Below are positions 8,458-16,419 of a stretch of 64,000 nucleotides of DNA, piece by piece (the stretch's first letter is position 1; each line of letters begins with the position of its first letter). A program made the position numbers and the translations under genes. The notes beneath the pieces are model-generated. The model worked only from the letters and a program-made list of their open reading frames with translations. It did no database searches and had not been told where the DNA came from. Source of the DNA: CAYOZN01 sp964408455 (GTDB lineage: Bacteria > Planctomycetota > Phycisphaerae > UBA1845 > UTPLA1); assembly GCA_964408455.1 (NCBI GenBank), contig CAYOZN010000008.1:1-64000 (forward strand), written 5' to 3'.

Positions 8458-11400
8458 ATGCATGCTAACGTGGACCCTGTTCGGGAATCGGGCGCGCGCA
8501 GGCCGTCCGGCCGGTCACGGCGGAACTGGTTGTTTCCGGGCGCGGTATGCGTCGCATGGATGGCACTGCCGCAGGGGGCCGGTGCGGCGGAGTTTGACGT
8601 GGCCGACAGCGACGAGGCCGGGCTGATCGCGGCGATAAACGAGGCCAACGGCAACGGCGAGGCGGACGTGATCCGGCTGGCCGCGGGCGGCATCTATACC
8701 CTGACGACGGTCGAGGACTCGACAGACGGGCCGAGCGGACTACCGTCGATCAGCAGCGAGATCGTCATCGAGGGCAACGGATCGATTATCCGGCGCAGCG
8801 CGGGCATCGTGCCGCACTTTCGCATATTTCACGTGGCGGCGACGGGTGATCTGAGGCTGAACGACGTCACGGTGCGAAACGGGAAGGCGATCGACGGTGG
8901 GACGGCCAATCAGCGTCACGGCGGCGGCATTATCGTGCTGGGCGGGGCGCTGACGCTGAACGGCTGCGCTGTCGAGGATAATCAGGCCGGTCACAGCGGA
9001 TTCTCGGGGGATATGTTCGGGAACGACGGCGGCCAGGGCGGCGGCATTTACAACAATGCCGGCACGCTGACGATCGATCGCACGACGATCAGCGGAAACA
9101 TGACCGGCACCGGCGAGGGCGGGACACAATTCGGCGGCAGCGGTGGCCGCGGCGGCGGCATATTCAACAGCGGAACGCTGACGCTGACGCGATCGACGCT
9201 TTCAGGCAACGGAACCGGCGAGGGCGGCGACGGCACGACGGGCGACGGCGGGCGCGGCGGCGGGGGAGGGCTGTACAACGGTTCGAACAGCGAGGCGAAC
9301 CTGACAAGCTGCACGCTGAGCCAGAACGCGGCGGGCGCTGGCGGCGCCATCATGAATTTCGGGCAGGTGTTCATTCGCGGGGGCACGATCGTCGAGAATT
9401 CGGCGTCATCGGCCGGCGGCGCCGGCGGCATTTCGAACGGGGCCGATCTGGACATGACGCATACGATCGTCGCGAACCAGGCGGCAGGGCCCGACTGCGC
9501 AGGCAACGCACCGCTGTCGCTGGGCCACAATCTGGACAGCGACGGGACGTGCCAGCTTGATGACACCGGCGACGCGAGCGGCATGGACCCCATGCTGGGC
9601 CCGCTGGCGGACAATGGCGGTCCGACGCGGACGCATGCGCCCCTGGCCGGCAGCCCGGTCATCGATGCGGGCGAGGCCGAGGCCGGCGAACTGGATCAAC
9701 GCGGCTTGCGGCGGGCATTTGACGGCGATTTCGACGGGACGCCGCGGGCGGACATCGGCGCGGTCGAATTCTACGACTGCGACGAGGACGATGCCGAGGA
9801 TGCAACGGGCGACTCGGATGGGGACGGCGTACCGGATTTGTGCGATGGGTGTGCGGGGGAGGATGACCTGCTCGATACCGACGGCGACGGCATGGAGGAC
9901 TGCGTCGACCCATGCCCGGTGGACGCGACGAACGACACTGACGGCGACGGGGTGTGCGACAGCGAGGACAGTTGCCCGGCGGACGCGAGCGACGACTCGG
10001 ACGGGGATGGGGTGTGCGACAGCGACGACGTGTGCGCGGATGGCGATGACGGACTAGATGGCGATGGGGACGGCGTGCCGGATGCATGCGATGTGGATGC
10101 GCCGACGGGCGGCGCCTGCTGCGGCGGGGGGCTGCCGGCGGCGGCGCTGCTGTCGCTCTTGATGGGAGGACGCTGGAAAATGTCACGACGCGGGGTCAAC
10201 AGGATGAGAGCAATGCGGAAAACGTCAGGCGGGCGCGGGAGGATGGCGGTGGCGATGGCGATCGGGCTGTGGGCGGCGCAGCCGGCGGCGGCGCAGTTCA
10301 TTATCACGCAGATCATCGACGGGACCGGTGCCGGCGGCGTGAATATGCTGGAGGAACCGAATGCCATCGCCGTCGATGCGGCGGGCAACGTGTATGTGAC
10401 CGGCCAAACGAGCGACAACGCGTTCAAGATTGCGCCGGATGGAACGGTGACGCTGATCATCGATGCGAGCGGGGATGGCGCCGGTCACATGCTCGATGGA
10501 CCGTCGGGCATCGCCGTGGATGCCGACGGCAACGTTTATGTGAGCGGGTTCAACAGCGACAACGCGTTCTTCATTCGACCGGACGGCGTGATCGTGCAGG
10601 TGATCGATTCGACGGGCGATGGCGGGGGAAACATGCTGGACGGGCCGTGCGGCATTGCGGTCGATGCCGACGGAAACGTGTACGTCACGGGCCAGGTCAG
10701 CGACAACGCGTTCAAGATTCGACCCGGCGGATTCTCCCCGATCGTCACGGAGATCATCGATGCGAACGGCGATGGCGGGGGCAACATGCTGGACGGGCCG
10801 TGCGGCGTGGCGGTCGATGGCGACGGGAACGTGTTCGTGGCCGGCGGCGGGATCGACAGCACGTTTCGGATCGAGCCGGACGGGACGATTACACAAATAA
10901 TTGACCTGAACGGCGACGGGGCGGGCCAGGCGCTGGATGGCAGCGAGGGGGCAGCAACGGATGCGGCGGGCAATGCGTACGTCGTGGGCGGCAAGAGCGA
11001 CAACGCGTTTCGGATTACACCACAGGGCGAGATTGAGGCCGTCATCGACTCGACCGGCGACGGGGCAGGAAATGGTCTCGACGATCCCATTGGCATTGCG
11101 GCGGATGGCGACGGCCGCGCGTATATCACGGGCAGCACGTCGAACAACGTGTTCGAGATTCTCGCGGACGGCACGGTGCGGCAGATTCTCGATTCGACCG
11201 GCGATGGGGCCGGGCATGGGCTGGACTCTCCGGCAGGCATTGCGGCAAGCTCGGCGGGAGACGTTTATGTGACGGGCTTGGTGAGCGACAATGCCTTTCG
11301 GCTGGCACGGGACGGGGACGGCGATGGCGTGGCGGACGGCGAGGACAATTGCCGCGAGGAGAGCAACGCGGACCAGGCCGACGCGGACGGCGACGGGGCG

Positions 11401-11661
11401 GGCGATGTGTGCGACGAACTGGTCGGTGATGACAACGCGGGTGACACCGATGGGGACGGCGTTGCGGATGATGTGGATAATTGTCCGAATGCGGCGAACG
11501 CGGACCAGGCGGATGCGGATCAGGACGGCCTGGGGGATGCCTGCGCGCCGACGTCGGAGACGGGGGCGTGTTGCGGCGGGGGGTTGCCGGCGGCGCTGCC
11601 GCTGTTGATGCTGGCAGCGAGACGGCGGGCGGCGGGAAGGGTGCGTAGGCGGAGGAATTGA
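8458..11661 (+). CDS. Double ORF: beta-helix protein plus NHL-like propeller protein, each with its own CCGGG tail
   Basis: One frame of 1067 aa is open from ATG 8458 (GGGAGG five bases upstream). Module 1 (residues 1-574) has a signal peptide ending AGA/AEFDV, a right-handed beta-helix of choice-of-anchor-Q type (Gly/Asn-rich turns, closing PVIDAG...DIGAVEF), a calcium stalk and a full tail at C554-C555-GGGLP. Module 2 then begins at an internal ATG (residue 575, base 10180) with its own ribosome site and a second signal peptide ending AAA/QFIITQ. It continues with NHL-like blades, a stalk and a second tail at C1038-C1039. No stop separates them. This is either two genes fused by stop loss, a reading error, or two proteins made from one frame by internal initiation. 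Confidence 0.85.
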   Translation: MHANVDPVRESGARRPSGRSRRNWLFPGAVCVAWMALPQGAGAAEFDVADSDEAGLIAAINEANGNGEADVIRLAAGGIYTLTTVEDSTDGPSGLPSISSEIVIEGNGSIIRRSAGIVPHFRIFHVAATGDLRLNDVTVRNGKAIDGGTANQRHGGGIIVLGGALTLNGCAVEDNQAGHSGFSGDMFGNDGGQGGGIYNNAGTLTIDRTTISGNMTGTGEGGTQFGGSGGRGGGIFNSGTLTLTRSTLSGNGTGEGGDGTTGDGGRGGGGGLYNGSNSEANLTSCTLSQNAAGAGGAIMNFGQVFIRGGTIVENSASSAGGAGGISNGADLDMTHTIVANQAAGPDCAGNAPLSLGHNLDSDGTCQLDDTGDASGMDPMLGPLADNGGPTRTHAPLAGSPVIDAGEAEAGELDQRGLRRAFDGDFDGTPRADIGAVEFYDCDEDDAEDATGDSDGDGVPDLCDGCAGEDDLLDTDGDGMEDCVDPCPVDATNDTDGDGVCDSEDSCPADASDDSDGDGVCDSDDVCADGDDGLDGDGDGVPDACDVDAPTGGACCGGGLPAAALLSLLMGGRWKMSRRGVNRMRAMRKTSGGRGRMAVAMAIGLWAAQPAAAQFIITQIIDGTGAGGVNMLEEPNAIAVDAAGNVYVTGQTSDNAFKIAPDGTVTLIIDASGDGAGHMLDGPSGIAVDADGNVYVSGFNSDNAFFIRPDGVIVQVIDSTGDGGGNMLDGPCGIAVDADGNVYVTGQVSDNAFKIRPGGFSPIVTEIIDANGDGGGNMLDGPCGVAVDGDGNVFVAGGGIDSTFRIEPDGTITQIIDLNGDGAGQALDGSEGAATDAAGNAYVVGGKSDNAFRITPQGEIEAVIDSTGDGAGNGLDDPIGIAADGDGRAYITGSTSNNVFEILADGTVRQILDSTGDGAGHGLDSPAGIAASSAGDVYVTGLVSDNAFRLARDGDGDGVADGEDNCREESNADQADADGDGAGDVCDELVGDDNAGDTDGDGVADDVDNCPNAANADQADADQDGLGDACAPTSETGACCGGGLPAALPLLMLAARRRAAGRVRRRRN
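10164..10182 (+). promoter_or_regulatory. Internal ribosome binding site and start inside the double ORF
   Basis: GGGAGGA at 10164-10170 lies nine bases before ATG 10180, in frame with the surrounding ORF. The first residues from this ATG are basic and then hydrophobic, ending in an Ala-rich cleavage site. This is what a normal signal peptide looks like, and it supports independent translation of the second module. Confidence 0.6.
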
Positions 11662-11945
11662 GGTCTTGCGGCGGCGGTGTCGCACGGGCCGGAGGCCCAT
11701 GCACCCCAGCCTGATCTCCAGATTCGGATTCATTTCTTAACGATTTTTGATTCTGGCACTGCGGGCCAAACGGGCTGGTCGCTGGAGCGATGCCATTCCT
11801 GAGCGTGGCTCCAACAGCCATTCGGGCGGCTGATGCGTCTATCCTTGCTGGCGAAAGCGCACGTGGCGTTTTCGCGCCGGTGGCCGGGGCTGTTAAGGCG
11901 TTCCGGGCGAATGCCGGCCTGGTGGCGTGTTGGCGAGGATCAAAG

Positions 11946-13709
11946 ATGTTGGATGCAGTTGCCGGCGTGATGCTGATTGGAACGGTTTGCCTGCCTGGGT
12001 CGATCGGCCCGCAGATCCAGTTGACGCCCGATGGCGGAATTGCCGGCGAGCTGTTCGGCACATCCGCGGCGATCGAGGGCGACGTCGCGGTCGTGGGATC
12101 GATTAATGCCAATGGCGGGACCGGCGTTGTGAGGGTCTTCGAGCGGAACGGCGGAGGCTGGGAGGAGGTCGCGGTTCTCACGGCCTCGGACGGCGAGGCG
12201 AGCGATTACTTTGGATTGAGAGTGGACCTGTACGACGACACGATCGTGGTGGGCGCGCCTTACGCGGATATCGGCGCGCTGATCGATCGCGGCGCGGTGT
12301 ACGTTTTCGTGCGGCCGGAGGGCGGCTGGGTCGACGCGACCGAGACGGCGAAGCTGAGGATCACGAGTTCTGGCGTGAATGATCTGTTTGGCCGCGACGT
12401 GGCGATCTGGGGTGACACGATCGTGGCGGGGGCGCCGCTGCGCAATCTGGGCTTCAACCCGGACCAGGGGGCAGTGTACGTATTCGTGAGGCCGGAAGGC
12501 GGCTGGATGGATGCCACGCAGACGGCACGATTGACGGTGTCGGACGCCGATGCCCAGGACAACCTCGGCCAAAGCGTGGACATCGCCGGCGACACCATCG
12601 TGGCCGGTGCGGCCAATGCGGACAACACGGCGATGGACGCGGAAGACGGACCTGGCGCGGCGTACGTGTTCATCCGGCCCGAAGGGGGTTGGGTGAATTC
12701 GACCGAAGCAGCGAAGCTGACCGCCGGCGACGGCGCGGCGTACGATCGTTTCGGGTTCAGCGTGAAGCTGGGCGACGGGGTGATCGCCGTAGGGACGCCG
12801 AACGACGGCAACACTGGCTCGACGGCGACGGACGGATCGGGAGCGGCCTACGTCTTCGTGCGTCCGGAGGCCGGCTGGGTGGACGCGGAGCACGACGCCA
12901 AGCTGGTGTATTCCAGCGCGGAGAGCTGCGCGCATTTCGGCTATTCGCTCGCGTGGAGCGGCGATCGGCTGATCATCACCGCGCCGAATCGCATGCATAC
13001 GCCTCCGCTGGTGGAGGATGGCGCCGGGGCGGCGTATTACTACGAGCGGCCGGATGGCGGCTGGAGTGGTGTCATCGGCGAGACGCAGGAGCTGCTCGCC
13101 GACGACTCGGCGCCGTTGCGATTTTTCGGTTATTGCGCGGCGATGTCGGAGGACTGGATGATGATCGGCGCGCCGGTGGAGGGCGCCGGCGGTACGGAGC
13201 CCGGCAGCACGTATTTTCACGCGTTCGACAACGATCTGGACGGCGTTGCCAACCATGCCGATTCGTGTCCGGACGATCCGGCGAAGCTGGACGGCGGCGT
13301 GTGCGGCTGCGGCGTGCCGGACACCGACAGCGACGGCGACGGGCTGGCCGATTGCATCGACGAATGTCCCGACGACGCGGAGAAGCTGGCGGCGGGCGAC
13401 TGCGGCTGCGGCGCAGCGGAGACCGATGGCGACGGCGACGGCGTGGCGGACTGCATCGACAACTGCCCGGGGTCGGCGAACGCGGACCAGGCGGACGCGG
13501 ACGGCGACGGCGTGGGGGACGCGTGCGCCGGCGGCGTGGCGGGTGGGGCGGAACTCGATGGCGACGGGCTTGTACCCGCGGCGCAGGCGGATGCGTGCTG
13601 CGGCGGTGGCATGCCGATGGTGTTGCCGCTGCTGCTGCTGGGGATGTCACGGCGGCGGCATCGGCGATCGGCCGGACGGCACCGTGATCGTGCGGGCGTC
13701 GTCCTTTGA
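11946..13709 (+). CDS. Secreted FG-GAP-like propeller protein with CCGGG tail (copy 3)
   Basis: I choose ATG 11946, preceded by GAGGA at six bases. The frame is open back to 11790, but that extension does not look like a signal peptide. The product has 587 aa. A short signal peptide (MLDAVAGVMLIG..., cleavage near GSIG/PQIQL) is followed by FG-GAP-like blades (DTIVVGAP, GAVYVFVRPEGGW, AKL), a Cys/Asp-rich calcium stalk longer than in copies 1 and 2, and the tail C551-C552-GGGMP with hydrophobic stretch and Arg/His-rich end. It closes the row of CCGGG-tailed proteins. Confidence 0.88.
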   Translation: MLDAVAGVMLIGTVCLPGSIGPQIQLTPDGGIAGELFGTSAAIEGDVAVVGSINANGGTGVVRVFERNGGGWEEVAVLTASDGEASDYFGLRVDLYDDTIVVGAPYADIGALIDRGAVYVFVRPEGGWVDATETAKLRITSSGVNDLFGRDVAIWGDTIVAGAPLRNLGFNPDQGAVYVFVRPEGGWMDATQTARLTVSDADAQDNLGQSVDIAGDTIVAGAANADNTAMDAEDGPGAAYVFIRPEGGWVNSTEAAKLTAGDGAAYDRFGFSVKLGDGVIAVGTPNDGNTGSTATDGSGAAYVFVRPEAGWVDAEHDAKLVYSSAESCAHFGYSLAWSGDRLIITAPNRMHTPPLVEDGAGAAYYYERPDGGWSGVIGETQELLADDSAPLRFFGYCAAMSEDWMMIGAPVEGAGGTEPGSTYFHAFDNDLDGVANHADSCPDDPAKLDGGVCGCGVPDTDSDGDGLADCIDECPDDAEKLAAGDCGCGAAETDGDGDGVADCIDNCPGSANADQADADGDGVGDACAGGVAGGAELDGDGLVPAAQADACCGGGMPMVLPLLLLGMSRRRHRRSAGRHRDRAGVVL

Positions 13710-14004
13710 GAATGGAACCTGGCTCGCGGTGGCGTGGGTCGATGGCGATTGGGGGAGCTTATTTATAGAGGAAGTCAATTGCGCGTCGGTGCGGCACGGA
13801 TGACGCCCGGGCGGGTGTATGGCACCGGGGTATGGATTTTTCAGCACTGGGGCAGGGCCGCGTTTGCGGCATCCGCGGGGCGTTCGGAGCTGCTGATGGC
13901 CGCCGTAACCTTCAAAATGATCGAAGGTTAGGATTGGCATACAGGCGGGCTGGTGTGAATGACGCGGGCGTGGCATGCATTGGCTGTAAGTGTTTCGTAA
14001 TGCT

Positions 14005-14023
14005 GGGGATACCCCCTTTTTTT
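14005..14023 (+). terminator. Weak terminator-like hairpin
   Basis: A four-base G/C stem with a three-base loop is followed directly by T7. The stem is short and lies almost 300 bases past the stop of the upstream gene, so this is a tentative call. Confidence 0.35.
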
Positions 14024-14026
14024 GTA

Positions 14027-14055
14027 TTGACAGGGTCATGTTCGATCAGCAGAAT
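14027..14055 (+). promoter_or_regulatory. Sigma-70-like promoter of the outer-membrane gene
   Basis: A consensus TTGACA (14027-14032) and CAGAAT (14050-14055) are separated by 17 bases. Transcription would begin near 14062, giving a leader of about 90 bases before ATG 14154. Confidence 0.55.
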
Positions 14056-14153
14056 CCCCGATGTTCTAAGCAGATCAGAGGGCTCGGTCGCTTGCTTGCG
14101 CCGCATCGCGAGTCGGAATCGCAGCCCATGGCATCGAGTGGAGACATCAAATC

Positions 14154-15245
14154 ATGCGACGAAACGAATGGAAGCTGTTGGCGGGCGCTGGAATCCTGCT
14201 GGGAATGAGCTCGGTGGCGTGGGCCCGGTCGTCGCCCATGGCGCTGAACCAGGAAGAAGGTTCGACCGAGATCACGACCGAGACGACCACCGAGACGACG
14301 ATCGAAACGGAAACGACGACGTCGAGCCTCGGCACGGTGAAGGGCATTCGCATCGGCGAGAAGGAAATCTGCTTCAAGATACCCTGCTTCGAAACCTACG
14401 ACGTTCCGGTGCGTGGCTATCGCGGCGTGGATGACTTCTTCTGGGTGCGTGAAGCAAACCCGAACGTGAAGGCCTGCCAGTGGCAGATCGAGACGAAGTT
14501 TGCCTGGGCGACGTGGAAGACGGGCCTCCGCCAGGATGACGACTTCATGATCACGCCGAGCGTGAAGTACGGTATCACCGATCAGTTCAACGTGGAGATC
14601 GAAGTGCTGCCGATCAACATCGGCGACGGCGGCAAGCTGGAGAACTATGCCGGCTCGCGCGACGGCATGGGCGATTTCGCGTTGAAGGCGTTCTATCAGA
14701 TCGTTGCCGAGCAGGACCTGATGCCGGCGATTGCGGTCTGGGGCGAGATGCGCGTGCCCGGCTGTGCCCACTCCGAGAAGATCGACGGTACGATTCACCT
14801 GAACCTGACCAAGACGATTCACGAGAAGATCCGCATTCATGCCGAAGGCTTCATGCGGTCGGCCAATGGCGCCCGCGGCGATCGGGATCGCGATGGTCCC
14901 GGCGACGACGATCGCGGCGGCCGGCGGGATCGCTGGTCGCGGCGCGGCTGGGGCTTCGGCGACGATGAGGGCTGGTACTACGTTGGCGATCGCCGCCACT
15001 TGGTGTGCGGCCTGGGCGCCGGCTTCGACTATGCCATTAATGACTGCAACCTGCTGGTCTTCAACTGGCTGAACAAGACGAGCGAGTACTACGGCAACAG
15101 CAACACGAACATCCTGGGCGCTGGTTGGGTGTATCACATCAACGATTGCCAGCAGCTGATGGTGGGCGTGGACTATGCCGATACGCACGGCTACTACGAA
15201 GGCCCGCGCTGGACGGGCAAGGCACAGTGGTCGATCGCGTTCTGA
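14154..15245 (+). CDS. Outer-membrane beta-barrel protein
   Basis: The 363-aa protein starts at ATG 14154 with a signal peptide ending AWA/RSSPM. A Thr/Glu-rich low-complexity stretch (about 38-62) follows. From about residue 105 the sequence alternates polar and hydrophobic residues in strand-like segments (FMITPSVKYGITDQFNVEIEV, LPINIGDG, GMGDFALKAFYQ), as in the MetA-pathway/transporter-like barrel family (Phenol_MetA_deg). It ends in aromatic Phe (WSIAF), the usual barrel-assembly signal. A charged Arg/Asp/Gly loop (about 242-280) is an unusual insertion. It has its own promoter and a strong terminator, so it is probably monocistronic and may be abundant. The substrate is unknown. Confidence 0.75.
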   Translation: MRRNEWKLLAGAGILLGMSSVAWARSSPMALNQEEGSTEITTETTTETTIETETTTSSLGTVKGIRIGEKEICFKIPCFETYDVPVRGYRGVDDFFWVREANPNVKACQWQIETKFAWATWKTGLRQDDDFMITPSVKYGITDQFNVEIEVLPINIGDGGKLENYAGSRDGMGDFALKAFYQIVAEQDLMPAIAVWGEMRVPGCAHSEKIDGTIHLNLTKTIHEKIRIHAEGFMRSANGARGDRDRDGPGDDDRGGRRDRWSRRGWGFGDDEGWYYVGDRRHLVCGLGAGFDYAINDCNLLVFNWLNKTSEYYGNSNTNILGAGWVYHINDCQQLMVGVDYADTHGYYEGPRWTGKAQWSIAF

Positions 15246-15282
15246 GAAGGGATCGAGGTCCCGGATTCTTGATTGCTGAATC

Positions 15283-15329
15283 AATCGCCTCCGCCGGAAG
15301 TGTCCGGCGGGGGCGATTTTCTTTTTTTA
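15283..15329 (+). terminator. Rho-independent terminator
   Basis: A 16-position stem (15283-15298 against 15303-15318, with one G-T pair and a four-base loop) is followed by a run of T interrupted by one C. It lies 38 bases after the stop of the outer-membrane gene. Confidence 0.9.
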
Positions 15330-15584
15330 CGGGGGCGATCGTCCCGCCAATCTGCAATCCCACGCGATTGATGCAGGCCGCACACGACACCGCGGGATGG
15401 GCATCGCGTCTGCTTCAGGCATGCGCTGCAACCGGCCACGTTTGCGGCCGTAAGAGACTTTCGGCCTGTCTTCAAGGTATTTCGGGCCGCGAGCCTCGTC
15501 CGGCCGCGGCCGGTTCGGGCGCTGCCGGGCAGCCGCCGCCGGCGGTGGTGTCATTCTAGTGGCATCGTATTGGGAGAATCAGCC

Positions 15585-16283
15585 ATGAACGCGAAGTTGG
15601 TCCGTCACGCGGTATTGTCGCTTTGCGCAGTCTGGATGGCCGGATCGGGTCAGGAGTCTGCGCCGCGGCCGGAAAAGGCGGATGCGCAGGCGTCCAGGCA
15701 GGGCGTGCCGGAGGGCGCGGAGATCGCAAAGGAGAATCTGCGGCTCCAGGTGGATTATTTCGAGATGAGCCTCAATGCAGAGGCCGGCGATGCGGGCACG
15801 GTCGAGCGGCTGAAGGAGCAGGCGACCAGCTACGAGACGTTTCGAGACGCGGTGATGGCACTCGGCACGGCAGACGCCGCATACCGGATCGACCACGGAT
15901 TTTTTCCCGGCAATGTGGTGAGCGTGACCAGCGGGGCGAACGTACCGGTGCCGCAGGCAAGCCGCCGCAGCCGGGACGGTGAGATGCAGACGACGGTGAA
16001 TTACCAGGATGTGGGCCTGAAGCTGGAGGCGCATACGCCGCCTTTTGCGAGCGAGCCAGATGAATGGGTGATACGGTATCAGCTGGAGTGCTCGAGCGTT
16101 GGCACGTCGGACGTGCAAGTCTCCGCTGAAGTCCGGGCACCTGTCTTCCGGAACTTCAAGCATGGCGGCAGCGTGTCATTCAGGGTGGGCGTGCCTCAGG
16201 TGCTGCTGCTGGCGGATGGGGTGGCCAGCGGTGACAAGCCGGCGGTGTACCGGATCATCCGCATGGCGGTGCAGAAGGGGTGA
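15585..16283 (+). CDS. Secreted protein with secretin-like C-terminal region
   Basis: The 232-aa protein starts at ATG 15585, seven bases after GGGAGA; an in-frame codon at 15570 is also possible. The N-terminus looks like a signal peptide (LVRHAVLSLCAVWMAGSG). The C-terminal half (about 120-225) resembles part of a type II/III secretin domain: VNYQDVGLKLEAHTP, then a strand-rich stretch with SSVG, VRAPVFRNFKHGGSVSFRVG and an LLLADG end. It is far too short to be a full secretin, and the pore-forming lip and neighbouring N-domains are absent. It may be a secretin-related accessory protein or a coincidental resemblance. Its gene is convergent with the beta-helix gene. Confidence 0.55.
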   Translation: MNAKLVRHAVLSLCAVWMAGSGQESAPRPEKADAQASRQGVPEGAEIAKENLRLQVDYFEMSLNAEAGDAGTVERLKEQATSYETFRDAVMALGTADAAYRIDHGFFPGNVVSVTSGANVPVPQASRRSRDGEMQTTVNYQDVGLKLEAHTPPFASEPDEWVIRYQLECSSVGTSDVQVSAEVRAPVFRNFKHGGSVSFRVGVPQVLLLADGVASGDKPAVYRIIRMAVQKG

Positions 16284-16342
16284 TGGCGCCGGCGGGGCCG
16301 AATGCGCGAAAGCAGATTGCGAAGGGCGGAACGCGCCTGGGA

Positions 16343-16379
16343 ATCATGCCGCGGCGCTCATGAAACGCCGCGGCATGAT
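16343..16379. terminator. Perfect 14-bp hairpin between convergent genes
   Basis: The arms 16343-16356 and 16366-16379 are exact reverse complements around a nine-base loop. There is no T-run, but the position between two converging stops suggests a shared bidirectional transcription stop. Confidence 0.55.
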
Positions 16380-16419
16380 GGTGGATGGAGGATCTGATGC
16401 GATACGCGGCGGAGACCGC

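Larger units (their letters stand above)
13710..14153. other. Intergenic region with terminator-like hairpin and promoter
   Basis: No convincing gene is seen in these 444 bases. They contain a short GGGG/CCCC hairpin followed by seven T (14005-14023), which may end transcription of the propeller gene upstream. A promoter-like pair at 14027-14055 follows and belongs to the outer-membrane gene. Confidence 0.5.

Noticed and set aside
15585..16283. Calling the 15585 product a secretin
   Set aside because: Only a partial resemblance to the secretin core is visible and the protein is far too short to form a pore. It is reported as secretin-like only.
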